From: Pseudolabrys sp.
GTDB taxonomy: Bacteria > Pseudomonadota > Alphaproteobacteria > Rhizobiales > Xanthobacteraceae
Direction of reading: 5' to 3'
NCBI GenBank assembly: GCA_022841665.1
Contig: JALHRB010000001.1
Location: 198,984 to 262,983 of the forward strand
DNA: 64,000 bases
The notes beneath the pieces were generated by a model. It was not told the DNA's origin, ran no database searches, and saw only the letters and a program-made list of their open reading frames with translations. The position numbers and the translations under genes are program-made. Each line of letters opens with the position of its first letter. The first letter of the stretch is position 1. This document shows positions 16,898 to 24,359 of the stretch, one piece after another.

Positions 16898-17650
16898 TCA
16901 TGCGCGCCGGCCGAGGAAGTCCAGCACGCCTTGTTTATAAACCTTGTCGCCGACCGCCAGCATATGGTCGCGGCCGGGGATATCGAGCGCCTGCGCACCC
17001 GGAATGAGTTTGGCCAGATCGTGCGGCGAGCCGGCGACGTCGTCTTTGGTCCCGACGGCGACCAGAACGGGCACGCTAATCGAAGCGACCTGCGCGCGCG
17101 TCAGCGTCTGACGCGAACCGCGGATGCAGGCGGCAAGCGCCTTCAGGTCGGATTTGGTCTGCTCCGCGAAAGAGCGGAAGGCGCGGCCGGTCGGATCGGA
17201 GATGTCGGCGAGCGAAGGCGCCTCCATCGCTTCGGCGATGCTCGACGGCAGGCCGACGCCTTCGACCAGCCGGACGCCGAGCCCGCCCAGCACCGCCGAA
17301 CGCACGCGCGCGGGATGCTCGACCGCGAGGAAGGCCGTGATGCGCGCACCCATCGAGTAACCCATGACGTCGGCGCGCGCGATGCCGAGGTGGTCGAGCA
17401 GCGCGCGCACGTCGTTCGCCATCAGCGAACTGTGATAGAGCGCGGGATCGTAGAGCTTGGTCGATTGCCCGTGGCCGCGATTGTCGAGCGCGATCGCACG
17501 CCGGCCGGCGCGCGTGAGCGTCGACACCCAGGCGGGATTGACCCAGTTCACTTCCTTGGTGGAGGCGAACCCGTGCACCAGAACGATGGGGTCGCCCTCG
17601 CCCTGATCGAGATAGGCGATGTCGACATCGCCGCTTTTGAAACTTGGCAT
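16898..17650 (-). CDS. Alpha/beta hydrolase
   Basis: 250 residues. Nucleophile elbow GYSMGAR, oxyanion HGFAS, acid in VGTKDDVAG and histidine in GRDHMLAVG give a complete Ser-Asp-His triad. LDNRGHGQSTK is typical of the family. Resembles esterases/3-oxoadipate enol-lactonase-like hydrolases, but the substrate cannot be assigned. It follows a 385-residue membrane protein gene on the same strand with an 8-bp gap, so the two are probably co-transcribed. Confidence 0.92.
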   Translation of the reverse strand: MPSFKSGDVDIAYLDQGEGDPIVLVHGFASTKEVNWVNPAWVSTLTRAGRRAIALDNRGHGQSTKLYDPALYHSSLMANDVRALLDHLGIARADVMGYSMGARITAFLAVEHPARVRSAVLGGLGVRLVEGVGLPSSIAEAMEAPSLADISDPTGRAFRSFAEQTKSDLKALAACIRGSRQTLTRAQVASISVPVLVAVGTKDDVAGSPHDLAKLIPGAQALDIPGRDHMLAVGDKVYKQGVLDFLGRRA

Positions 17651-17658
17651 GCGGCCTT

Positions 17659-18816
17659 TTAGCCGCGCGCGGTCAAGGCTGCAAACCGGCGCAACCGGCG
17701 CTCCTTGCGATAGCGAATGACACGCAACGCCATGCGCTCGGTGGCGCTCTTGAGCGAGGACACGAAGGCGAAGGCCGTGAGCAGCGCGCCGAGCATCCAG
17801 ACGCCAAGATCGAAGACGGCGACGCTGAGCGCGATGGCGCCGCGCCCGACCACCTTGAGGATGGCGCGCGTCTTGCCGCCCTGCTTTTCCGCCAGCTTGG
17901 CGATGCGCGCCATCTCGCGCGGGGTCTCGGCGAGTTTAAGCCCGTCGAAGGCGGCCTGCGTGCCGGCCTTGGCCTGCACGCGGCCGACGTCGCGCGCCAG
18001 ATGCACCAGCCCGCCGGCGCGCTCGACCTTGACCGCCTCGCGTGCGGTGCGGATCGCCAGACCCGGCTCGGCAACCGAAACGGTGGCGGCCGCTTTCTTG
18101 AGCTGCCCCCAGTCGACGACGCTGCGCATGGAGCGGCCGATATAGCCGGCCATCTCGCCGCCGAGCCTGCCGGTCTTGCGCGCGGCCTTCGCCACCGACA
18201 AACCGACACGCACCGGCGCCGCAACACCCGCCGTCGCGTAACTGCCGGCAGTGACGGCGAGGCCGACCGCGGCCAGGCCCAACACAAGCTCATCGGCGTT
18301 CTGCCCGGTGGCGAGCCGCGTGCCCTCGCGCACGGCGTCGCGGATGTCGCCGAACACGAACAGATCGCCGAGCGCGGTGCCGGCCAGCCCCGCCATGTCG
18401 GACGGCTCGCCGGTGACGAGCCCGAGCGCGAAACTTTCCGCCGCCGAGCGCGCCGAGGCGGCCTCCGCCACGGCGGCATTCACCCTCTCGATCAGCGCGG
18501 AATCGAGCGCGACCTGCCGCGCGGCCGCCAGCTCGACAAAACTCCTGGCCAGATCGGCATCCTTGGCCGCCAGCGCCTCCTCGATCTCGCGCCGCGCCAA
18601 GTCCGCATCGAATTTGCCGTCGAGCGCATGCTCGGCGATTCGCGCCGGATCGTCCTCGATGGCGAGCAACGCGTTCGCCTCCAGCCCGCGCGGCACCACA
18701 TAGGAAGCCGCCGCCGCCAACAGCGCGGCCGCCAGCAAGGCCGGACCGATATGAACGCGGCGATTCACCATTTCTTCCTGCACATCCGGGGGCGCCAAAC
18801 CGAGCGCGTCACGCAT
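17659..18816 (-). CDS. Conserved hypothetical membrane protein
   Basis: 385 residues. One N-terminal membrane helix (IGPALLAAALLAAAASYVVP, about 23-42), a helical Ala-rich middle with probable coiled segments (EIEEALAAKDADLARSFVELAAARQ), a hydrophobic pair near 175-205 and a C-terminal helix (AVFDLGVWMLGALLTAFAFVSS). No catalytic motif. The start ATG has GAGGAA upstream. Similar large Ala-rich membrane proteins are conserved hypotheticals in Bradyrhizobiaceae (from memory). Likely first gene of a unit with the alpha/beta hydrolase. Confidence 0.8.
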   Translation of the reverse strand: MRDALGLAPPDVQEEMVNRRVHIGPALLAAALLAAAASYVVPRGLEANALLAIEDDPARIAEHALDGKFDADLARREIEEALAAKDADLARSFVELAAARQVALDSALIERVNAAVAEAASARSAAESFALGLVTGEPSDMAGLAGTALGDLFVFGDIRDAVREGTRLATGQNADELVLGLAAVGLAVTAGSYATAGVAAPVRVGLSVAKAARKTGRLGGEMAGYIGRSMRSVVDWGQLKKAAATVSVAEPGLAIRTAREAVKVERAGGLVHLARDVGRVQAKAGTQAAFDGLKLAETPREMARIAKLAEKQGGKTRAILKVVGRGAIALSVAVFDLGVWMLGALLTAFAFVSSLKSATERMALRVIRYRKERRLRRFAALTARG

Positions 18817-19029
18817 ATCTATTCCTCAAAAGATTCGGCGGCGGAAATACGGTCTCACGCTAACCCTAACGCCGCCGCCTGATGCATAAGAAATGCCCGC
18901 CATTGAGCACCGTTCCGGGCTACGCACAGGCACGGTTTACGAACCGTGAGAAGCCTAGGCATAAAGGATGCGCCTCGCTATGGTGCGGCCCGTTCGCCGC
19001 CTTCCGCGCGGCCGCCGCAAGGGTTCCCC

Positions 19030-19278
19030 ATGGCTGAGCATGTCGTTCCCCACTTCCACAACGATCCGGGCATGCCGGTGATCGAAATCGGCGCCAAGGA
19101 ATTCATGTGCGTGGGCGCCAAGCCGCCGTTCGACCATCCGCACGTCTTCCTCGACATGGGCGACGACAGCGAGATCATCTGCCCCTATTGCTCGACGCTC
19201 TACCGCTACGATCCCGCGCTCAATTCGCACGCGGCCCGTCCGGCCGCCTGCGCGCTGCCGCTCACCGAAACCGCCTGA
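19030..19278 (+). CDS. Zinc-finger (CHCC) domain protein
   Basis: 82 residues. The zf-CHCC signature is visible: EFMCVGAKPPFDHPHVFLDM and IICPYCSTLYRYD, i.e. Cys...His...CxxC binding one zinc. The domain is shared with mitochondrial complex I accessory subunit NDUFS6, though a role with complex I in bacteria is only suggested by homology. The family start MAEHVVPHFHNDPG fixes the ATG at 19030, 28 codons inside the track ORF. A probable two-gene unit with the FAD monooxygenase downstream. Confidence 0.92.
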   Translation: MAEHVVPHFHNDPGMPVIEIGAKEFMCVGAKPPFDHPHVFLDMGDDSEIICPYCSTLYRYDPALNSHAARPAACALPLTETA

Positions 19279-19302
19279 CCTAAACCGCCGGAGCATCCGC
19301 CC

Positions 19303-20502
19303 TTGGCGAGCGAGCGCCACGTCATCGTCGCCGGCGCCGGCATCGCCGGACTGACGGCGGCGCTGGCGATGGCGCGCGCCGGCCTGCGCGTCACCGTGCT
19401 CGAGCAGGCGGAAAAGCTGGAAGAGACCGGCGCCGGCATTCAGTTTTCTCCTAATGCCAGCCGCATCCTCCTCGCGCTCGGCCTGGGCGAGCGTCTGGCC
19501 GCGACGGCGGTCGCGCCGCACGCGATCCGCGTCATGGCCGGCGGCTCGGGGCGCGAGATCGTGCGCATTCCGCTGGCCGACGCCGCGCAGGCCTATGGCG
19601 CGCCGTTCCTGACCATCCACCGGGGCGACCTTCAGGCGGCGCTCGCCGGCGCGGCGCGCACGATCCAGGACATCACGCTCAGGCTCGGCCAGCGGGTGGA
19701 GGACTTCGCCACCCACACCAAAGGCATCTCCGTGCTGTCGCGCGGCGGCCGGCAGGTGACCGACGAACGCGGCATCGCGCTCATCGGCGCCGACGGCATC
19801 TGGTCGAGCGTCAGCTCGATATTGCGCCAGCAGCGTGCGCCGCGCTTTGCGCACCGCACCGCCTGGCGCGCGCTGGCGCCGGCCGACGCCGTGCCGCCGG
19901 AATTCCGCGCGCCCTTCGTGCACCTGTGGCTCGGGCAGGACGCGCATCTCGTGCATTACCCGGTGAAGGGCGGCGCGCTCATCAACATCGTCGGCATCGT
20001 TCATGATGAATGGAGCGAAACCGGCTGGTCGGCAGCCGGCGATCGCGCCGAGATTTTGCGCCACTTCGCGCGCTGGGCCTGGAGCGAGAAGGCGCGCGAC
20101 CTCATCGCCGTTCCCGAGCGCTGGCTGAAATGGGCGCTGTACGAGCGCAACGCACCGTTCCGCGGAGGCGTCGGGCCGGTGACGCTGATCGGCGATGCCG
20201 CCCACCCGATGCTCCCCTTCCTCGCGCAGGGCGCCGGCATGGCAATCGAGGACGCCGCCGTGCTCGCGGGCTTCCTCGGCCGTTATCGCGACGATCCCGC
20301 CGACGCGCTGCGCGGCTACGAGGGCGCCCGCCGCCGGCGCACCGAGCGCGCCCAACAGCTCTCCCGCAAGCAGGGCCGCATCTATGGGCTGACGGGGCCG
20401 GAGGCGCTGGTGCGCAACATCGCGATGCGCGCGATGGGCGGAGAAAGGCTGCGCGCGCGTTACGATTGGCTCTATAATTGGCGCATGCCCGACCAATTTT
20501 AG
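19303..20502 (+). CDS. FAD-dependent monooxygenase (salicylate hydroxylase-like)
   Basis: 399 residues, group A flavoprotein hydroxylase. Dinucleotide-binding GAGIAGLTAALAMARAGLRV at the N-terminus, IGADGIWSSVS (DG motif) near 162 and LIGDAAHPMLPFLAQGAGMAIEDA (GD motif) near 295. Resembles salicylate/6-hydroxynicotinate hydroxylases and UbiH relatives. Start is TTG at 19303 with GGAG nine bases upstream; no ATG in this position. The aromatic substrate is not predictable. Confidence 0.92.
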   Translation: MASERHVIVAGAGIAGLTAALAMARAGLRVTVLEQAEKLEETGAGIQFSPNASRILLALGLGERLAATAVAPHAIRVMAGGSGREIVRIPLADAAQAYGAPFLTIHRGDLQAALAGAARTIQDITLRLGQRVEDFATHTKGISVLSRGGRQVTDERGIALIGADGIWSSVSSILRQQRAPRFAHRTAWRALAPADAVPPEFRAPFVHLWLGQDAHLVHYPVKGGALINIVGIVHDEWSETGWSAAGDRAEILRHFARWAWSEKARDLIAVPERWLKWALYERNAPFRGGVGPVTLIGDAAHPMLPFLAQGAGMAIEDAAVLAGFLGRYRDDPADALRGYEGARRRRTERAQQLSRKQGRIYGLTGPEALVRNIAMRAMGGERLRARYDWLYNWRMPDQF

Positions 20503-20541
20503 TGCGCCGTCAGAGCGCAAGGGCAGGCCTGGGGAGAACGC

Positions 20542-21564
20542 ATGCTGTTTCCATCGACCATCGCCGGCAGTCTGCCGAAGCCGTCCTGGCTCGCCGAAAC
20601 CAACAAGCTATGGCCGCAGTGGAAGCTTGCCGGCGATGAGCTCGCCGCCGCCAAGCTCGACGCCACGCTGCTTTGGCTGAAACATCAGGAAGACGCGGGC
20701 ATCGACATCGTCGGCGACGGCGAGCAGTCGCGCCAGCATTTCGTGCACGGCTTTCTTGAATTCGTCGACGGCATCGACTTCGCGCGCAAGGTCGAGATGG
20801 GCATCCGCGCCGACCGCTACAAAGCCATGGTGCCGGTGGTGCGCGGCGCGCTGACGCTCAAGGGCCGCGTGCACCAGGTGGAGACACGCTTTGCCCGCGC
20901 TCACACGCGGAAGAAGCTCAAGATCACATTGCCCGGCCCGATGACCATTTCCGATACCATCGCCGACGCGCATTACGGCGACAAGGTGAAGATGGCCTTC
21001 GCTTTCGCCGATTTGCTCAACAAGGAAGCGCGCGCGCTCGAAGCCGATGGCGTCGACGTCATCCAGTTCGACGAACCGGCGTTCAACGTGTTCATGGACG
21101 AAGTGCCGGGCTGGGGCATCGAGGCGCTGCACCGCGCGATCGACGGCCTCACCTGCACCACCGCCGTGCACATCTGCTACGGCTACGGCATCAAGGCCAA
21201 TATCGACTGGAAGAATTCGCTCGGCGGCGAGTGGCGGCAATACGAGATGATTTTCCCGGCGCTGGCGAAAAGCCGCATCAAGCAGGTGTCGCTGGAGTGC
21301 ATCAATTCGCGCGTGCCGATCAAGCTTTTGTCGCTGCTCGAAGGCAAGGACGTACTGATCGGCGTCATCGACGTCGCCACCGACGAGGTCGAGACGCCCG
21401 AGAAGATCGCCGCAGTCATCGGCGACGCGCTGAAGTTCGTGCCGAAGGAGCGCCTCGTCGCCTGCACCAATTGCGGCATGGCGCCGATGCGGCGCGACAT
21501 CGCGGAAGCCAAGCTCAAGGCACTCGGCGCCGGCGCGGCGCTGGCGCGGCAGCGGTACGGCTGA
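20542..21564 (+). CDS. Core MetE-like methionine synthase (cobalamin-independent, C-terminal domain only)
   Basis: 340 residues corresponding to the C-terminal barrel of MetE. The N-terminus PSTIAGSLPKPSWL fits the folate-binding loop; PGPMTISDTIAD and QFDEPAFNVF follow. Zinc ligands appear as VHICYG (His and Cys) and the late VACTNCGMAP. The N-terminal homocysteine-adapted half of full-length MetE (~750 residues) is absent, as in core-MetE proteins, which can use methylcobalamin-type or other methyl donors. RBS GGGGAG. The exact methyl donor is unknown. Confidence 0.87.
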   Translation: MLFPSTIAGSLPKPSWLAETNKLWPQWKLAGDELAAAKLDATLLWLKHQEDAGIDIVGDGEQSRQHFVHGFLEFVDGIDFARKVEMGIRADRYKAMVPVVRGALTLKGRVHQVETRFARAHTRKKLKITLPGPMTISDTIADAHYGDKVKMAFAFADLLNKEARALEADGVDVIQFDEPAFNVFMDEVPGWGIEALHRAIDGLTCTTAVHICYGYGIKANIDWKNSLGGEWRQYEMIFPALAKSRIKQVSLECINSRVPIKLLSLLEGKDVLIGVIDVATDEVETPEKIAAVIGDALKFVPKERLVACTNCGMAPMRRDIAEAKLKALGAGAALARQRYG

Positions 21565-21591
21565 TCACGTTTTCGTTTCGACCCGTGGCCT

Positions 21592-21605
21592 TTGATCCAG
21601 GTCAA
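21592..21605 (+). promoter_or_regulatory. FNR/FixK-type box upstream of the YeeE/YedE operon
   Basis: TTGATCCAGGTCAA matches the FNR/FixK consensus TTGAT-N4-ATCAA except at one position. Its centre is 39 bp from the centre of a TA-rich palindrome and about 86 bp before the YeeE start, in keeping with activation from -41.5 of a start site near 21640. Predicted by eye only. Confidence 0.6.
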
Positions 21606-21625
21606 GGCCCAGTCCGGGCAGCCTC

Positions 21626-21649
21626 CATATATTCAAAACTTAATATATG
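21626..21649. promoter_or_regulatory. TA-rich palindrome, candidate ArsR/BigR-type operator
   Basis: Perfect 8-bp arms CATATATT / AATATATG separated by CAAAACTT. TA-rich dyads of this kind are bound by sulfide-sensing ArsR regulators (BigR/SqrR), which control YeeE/YedE-type sulfur genes in other proteobacteria. It would overlap the start site inferred from the FixK box. No ArsR gene is in the window. Confidence 0.5.
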
Positions 21650-21684
21650 AACTCCGCAACTGCCCGCGGAGTGGAGGTATTTCC

Positions 21685-22200
21685 ATGCTCACCCAAAAAG
21701 CCTGGTCCCCCTATCTCGCCGGCGTCGTCATCGGCCTTCTGCAAATCCCCGCCTTTCTGCTGATCGAGACCGCTCTCGGCGCATCTTCGTCCTATGTGAC
21801 GATCGGCGCCCTGGTCGCGTCCTGGATCGATCCGTCGATCCTGACCGTCAAATACGCCAGCAGCCACGTGGCTGCGACCGGCAAGAACTGGTGGCAGGTG
21901 GCCCTCGTTGCAGGCATCGCCGTCGGCGCCTTCGTCTCGATGAAGATGTCGGGCGCCCGCCGTGCCGCAATCTCGCCGATCTGGGCCAACGCGCTCGGCT
22001 CGGCTTCGCCCGCCAAGCGCTACGCAGTCGCCTTCTTCGGCGGCTTCATCATGTTGCTCGGCGCCCGCATCGCCGACGGCTGCACCAGCGGCCACGGCCT
22101 CTCCGGCATGGCGCAGCTCGCCGTCGGCTCGACCGTCGCGGTCGCCGCCATGTTCGCCGGCGGCATCGCCACCGCCATGCTCGTCCTGCGCCGCATCTAG
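21685..22200 (+). CDS. YeeE/YedE family membrane protein, first half
   Basis: 171 residues with about four membrane helices. Signature segments: YLAGVVIGLLQIPAFLLIET at the start and FIMLLGARIADGCTSGHGLSGMAQLA, where the GCTSGHGLSG motif carries the conserved cysteine of the thiosulfate/sulfur transporter family (TsuA/PmpA-like). It pairs with the next gene, together making up the two-lobed architecture found fused elsewhere. The ATG at 21685 has GTGGAGG upstream; the longer track start lacks support. Confidence 0.92.
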   Translation: MLTQKAWSPYLAGVVIGLLQIPAFLLIETALGASSSYVTIGALVASWIDPSILTVKYASSHVAATGKNWWQVALVAGIAVGAFVSMKMSGARRAAISPIWANALGSASPAKRYAVAFFGGFIMLLGARIADGCTSGHGLSGMAQLAVGSTVAVAAMFAGGIATAMLVLRRI

Positions 22201-22211
22201 GGAGAAACGCC

Positions 22212-22826
22212 ATGTCACTCACATTCGCCATCCTCGTCGGCATCGGCATGGGCATCGTGTTCGGCTTCGCGCTGGAGAAGTCGCGCGTGTTCGAGCCCGG
22301 CATCATCGTCGGTCAGATGCAGATGCGTAACTTCATCATGCTGAAGGTGTTTCTGACCGCGGTGGCGACCGGCGCGGTCGTGCTCGCGGTGCTCAACGGC
22401 TTCGGCTTCGTGAAGCTCGCGCCCAAAGCGGCGCTCTACTCGGCCGACATCATCGGCGGGCTGATCCTCGGCGCCGGCATCGCGCTCGCCGGCGCCTGCC
22501 CAGGCACCACGCTGGCGCAGGTCGGCGCCGGCTATCGCGACGCCATCTTCACGCTGATCGGCGGGCTGTTCGGCGCGGTCGCCTATACCTATGCCCAGCC
22601 GGCCTTGTCGAAGACGTTCCTCGCGCAAGGCGGCGGCAAAATCATCTTCAGCGACCTGATCGGCATTCCCTACTGGATCGGCGCCCTGGTGCTGGCCGCG
22701 GTTATCGTCCTAATCTTGGTGGCGCTCGAGGCCTGGAAGCCCTGGCGCGATGAGATGGGCCGCGACGTCGACGGCGATCTGCCGGCGCCCGTCAGCCCCG
22801 CCGTACGCACGCAACCCGCAGAATGA
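22212..22826 (+). CDS. YeeE/YedE family membrane protein, second half
   Basis: 204 residues, five predicted helices. LVGIGMGIVFGFALEKSRVFEPGIIVGQMQMRNFIMLKVFLTAVAT and GAGIALAGACPGTTLAQVGAG are the family motifs; the cysteine in GACPGT is the second conserved cysteine of sulfur-compound transport. It follows its partner by 11 bp with GGAG upstream. Together the pair is likely to move thiosulfate or sulfane sulfur across the inner membrane. The track ORF (21891) begins in the wrong place. Confidence 0.92.
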   Translation: MSLTFAILVGIGMGIVFGFALEKSRVFEPGIIVGQMQMRNFIMLKVFLTAVATGAVVLAVLNGFGFVKLAPKAALYSADIIGGLILGAGIALAGACPGTTLAQVGAGYRDAIFTLIGGLFGAVAYTYAQPALSKTFLAQGGGKIIFSDLIGIPYWIGALVLAAVIVLILVALEAWKPWRDEMGRDVDGDLPAPVSPAVRTQPAE

Positions 22827-22840
22827 CAGGAGAGCAAGCC

Positions 22841-23035
22841 ATGACCGTCAATGTCGGAATGCTGGACCGAATCGCCCGCGTGGTGGTCGGGATCGCGTTA
22901 ATCGCCTTCGCGCTCGGCTATATCGCGCCGGGAACGAGCTGGAGCTGGGTCGGCTGGATCGGCGTCGTGCCGATCCTCACGGCGATCTTCAGCACTTGCC
23001 CGGCCTATAGCCTGCTCGGCATCTCGACGAAGTGA
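22841..23035 (+). CDS. DUF2892 (YgaP-type) membrane protein
   Basis: 64 residues. NVGMLDRIARVVVGIALIAFALGYI and IGVVPILTAIFSTCPAYSLLGIST are the DUF2892 signature, also found as the membrane part of the rhodanese YgaP. A cysteine in STCPAYSLLG is conserved in the family. Two membrane helices. It is last in a three-gene unit with the YeeE/YedE halves (14-bp gap), consistent with a sulfur-handling complex at the inner membrane. ATG at 22841 with AGGAG upstream. Confidence 0.92.
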   Translation: MTVNVGMLDRIARVVVGIALIAFALGYIAPGTSWSWVGWIGVVPILTAIFSTCPAYSLLGISTK

Positions 23036-23056
23036 CGGCGGGCACAATCCGCCGTC
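23034..23056. terminator. Hairpin between convergent operons
   Basis: Perfect 8-bp stem GACGGCGG/CCGCCGTC with a 7-nt loop, between the stops of the DUF2892 gene and csoR. No T-run on either strand, so termination would be weak or rho-dependent. Confidence 0.45.
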
Positions 23057-23061
23057 GAGAC

Positions 23062-23337
23062 TCACCGCGCCGCGCGGCCCATCACGTCCATCAGCTCGGC
23101 GACCTTGCGCCGTTGGTCGGCCTTGTCGCCGCTCTTGATGGCGTGTTCGACGCAATGGGCGACGTGCTCGCGCAACAGCTCTTCCTCGACCTTGCGTAGC
23201 GCCGCCCGCACCGCGCCGATCTGCGTGACGATGTCGATGCAATAGCGCTCGTCCTCGACCATGCGGGCGAGGCCGCGCACCTGGCCTTCGATGCGGCTGA
23301 GCCGTTTGAGCTGAGATGTCTTGCTGTCTTTCGCCAT
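23062..23337 (-). CDS. csoR: CsoR-family copper-sensing repressor
   Basis: 91 residues of the CsoR/FrmR (DUF156) fold. RLSRIEGQVRGLARMVEDERYCIDIVTQIGAVRAAL is the family core. The expected copper ligands are visible as Cys33, His58 and Cys62 (spacing H-x3-C), which distinguishes CsoR from formaldehyde-sensing FrmR. It is divergent from a membrane gene and has a palindromic operator just upstream of its own start, so it is probably autoregulated and controls the copA-like gene. Gene symbol by family and context. Confidence 0.88.
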   Translation of the reverse strand: MAKDSKTSQLKRLSRIEGQVRGLARMVEDERYCIDIVTQIGAVRAALRKVEEELLREHVAHCVEHAIKSGDKADQRRKVAELMDVMGRAAR

Positions 23338-23346
23338 GCCGGCAAT

Positions 23347-23363
23347 ATACCCCCTCAGGGTAT
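23347..23363. promoter_or_regulatory. csoR: CsoR-like operator 1, upstream of csoR
   Basis: ATACCCCCTCAGGGTAT, a GC-centred dyad 10 bp before the csoR start and 78 bp before the divergent membrane gene. Nearly identical to operator 2 at 24327. CsoR operators in other bacteria are similar TACCCC..GGGGTA dyads. Confidence 0.8.
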
Positions 23364-23393
23364 ATTGCGCAAGCGCACGCGGCGCGGAGCCGG

Positions 23394-23407
23394 TTGATGC
23401 AAGTCAA
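23394..23407 (+). promoter_or_regulatory. FNR/FixK-type box upstream of the copper-associated membrane gene
   Basis: TTGATGCAAGTCAA fits TTGAT-N4-GTCAA. The centre is about 41 bp before the ATG at 23441, so a class II start site would nearly coincide with the start codon; this would need a leaderless mRNA or a different geometry. Weaker than the box at 21592 on that account. Confidence 0.45.
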
Positions 23408-23440
23408 GGCGACGCGCGCCATTCTTCTTAAAAAGAAGGC

Positions 23441-23872
23441 ATGAACGCAGCGCGTCCTTTGCTCGCCGGAACAATGGCCTCTCTCGCCATGCTCGTGGTC
23501 TATTTCGTCGTGCTGTCTCTCATCTCCGGCTGGGATTTCACCGTCTCAGAGTTCCAGCGCTTTTGGTACTACATCATCCCGCTTGCCGCCGGATTTGGCG
23601 TGCAGATCGGACTTTACCTCTACCTAAAACAGCAATTAGCCCATCATCACGCCGGCAGCGTGGTGATCGCATCGGGCACCACATCGACGGCGGCCATGAT
23701 GTCATGCTGCGCCCACTATCTCGTCAACGTTCTGCCGGTTATTGGCGCCGCCGGCATGGTCACGCTCGCCGCGCAATACCAGGTCGAACTTTTCTGGCTC
23801 GGCCTGGCTTTTAACGCCGCCGGTATCGCCTTTATCGGCAGCCGCGTTCTTCGCGCCAGGAGTTTCGCATGA
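23441..23872 (+). CDS. Small membrane protein in the copper locus
   Basis: 143 residues with four predicted membrane helices. The segment TTSTAAMMSCCAHYLVNVLPVIGAAG contains a CC pair followed by His, an arrangement recalled from uncharacterised membrane proteins near metal-resistance genes. A possible metal site (two Cys, one His) lies at a helix end. Its stop overlaps the next start (ATGA). Also present: an AAAAAGAAGG-type sequence just before the ATG. Function unknown; copper handling is inferred from context only. Confidence 0.8.
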   Translation: MNAARPLLAGTMASLAMLVVYFVVLSLISGWDFTVSEFQRFWYYIIPLAAGFGVQIGLYLYLKQQLAHHHAGSVVIASGTTSTAAMMSCCAHYLVNVLPVIGAAGMVTLAAQYQVELFWLGLAFNAAGIAFIGSRVLRARSFA

Positions 23873-24285
23873 CCCTGACTAGACGCTTTTTCACCGCGCT
23901 TTCCGTTGCCGCCTTTATATTGTCCGCTGTGCCCGCCGCGCTCGCGCAGACTGCGGCGCTTAAGGCGGTGACCAGCGACGCCGGCGGCGTGCGCGTCGTC
24001 GTCAAGCCGAAAGCCATTGGCAGTGGAGCGTTCTGGGAATTTGAAGTGACCATGGACACGCATACCAAGCCGCTCAACGACGATATGGTCAAAACATCCG
24101 TGCTCGTGGACGGCACCCAGGCGCGCTATGCCGCCGTCGCCTGGCAAGGCGATCCGGCCGGCGGCCACCACCGCAAGGGCGTGCTCCGCTTTCCGGCCCC
24201 CGCCAGCAATGCCAAGTCTTTTGACGTGGAAATCGCCGACGTAGCCGGAACCGGCAGGCGGGTGTTCCAGTGGAAGGTCAACTAG
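23869..24285 (+). CDS. Secreted protein of the copper locus
   Basis: 138 residues with a Sec signal peptide (FFTALSVAAFILSAVPAALAQ, cleavage near residue 26). The mature part is a small beta-rich domain: WEFEVTMDTHTKPLNDDMVKTSVLVDG and GGHHRKGVLRFPAP. Several His and Met residues (MDTHT, GGHHRKG) could bind metal. Translation is coupled to the membrane gene upstream. A periplasmic copper-binding role is plausible but not shown by any known motif. Confidence 0.82.
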   Translation: MTLTRRFFTALSVAAFILSAVPAALAQTAALKAVTSDAGGVRVVVKPKAIGSGAFWEFEVTMDTHTKPLNDDMVKTSVLVDGTQARYAAVAWQGDPAGGHHRKGVLRFPAPASNAKSFDVEIADVAGTGRRVFQWKVN

Positions 24286-24326
24286 CCGCAGCCTGAGTGC
24301 TTGCCAGCGCCGCGCCGACCCGCTAC

Positions 24327-24343
24327 ATACCCCCCCAGGGTAT
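24327..24343. promoter_or_regulatory. CsoR-like operator 2, upstream of the copper ATPase
   Basis: ATACCCCCCCAGGGTAT, differing from operator 1 at one base of 17. It lies 17 bp before the ATG at 24360, overlapping the probable promoter or start region, and is followed by TAGGAGG as ribosome site. Confidence 0.8.
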
Positions 24344-24359
24344 CGTATAGGAGGTGACC

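Noticed and set aside
18955-20520. 521-codon minus-strand ORF opposite the zinc-finger and FAD monooxygenase genes
   Set aside because: Shadow frame; crosses two real genes and their gap, low-complexity Arg/His/Ala content.
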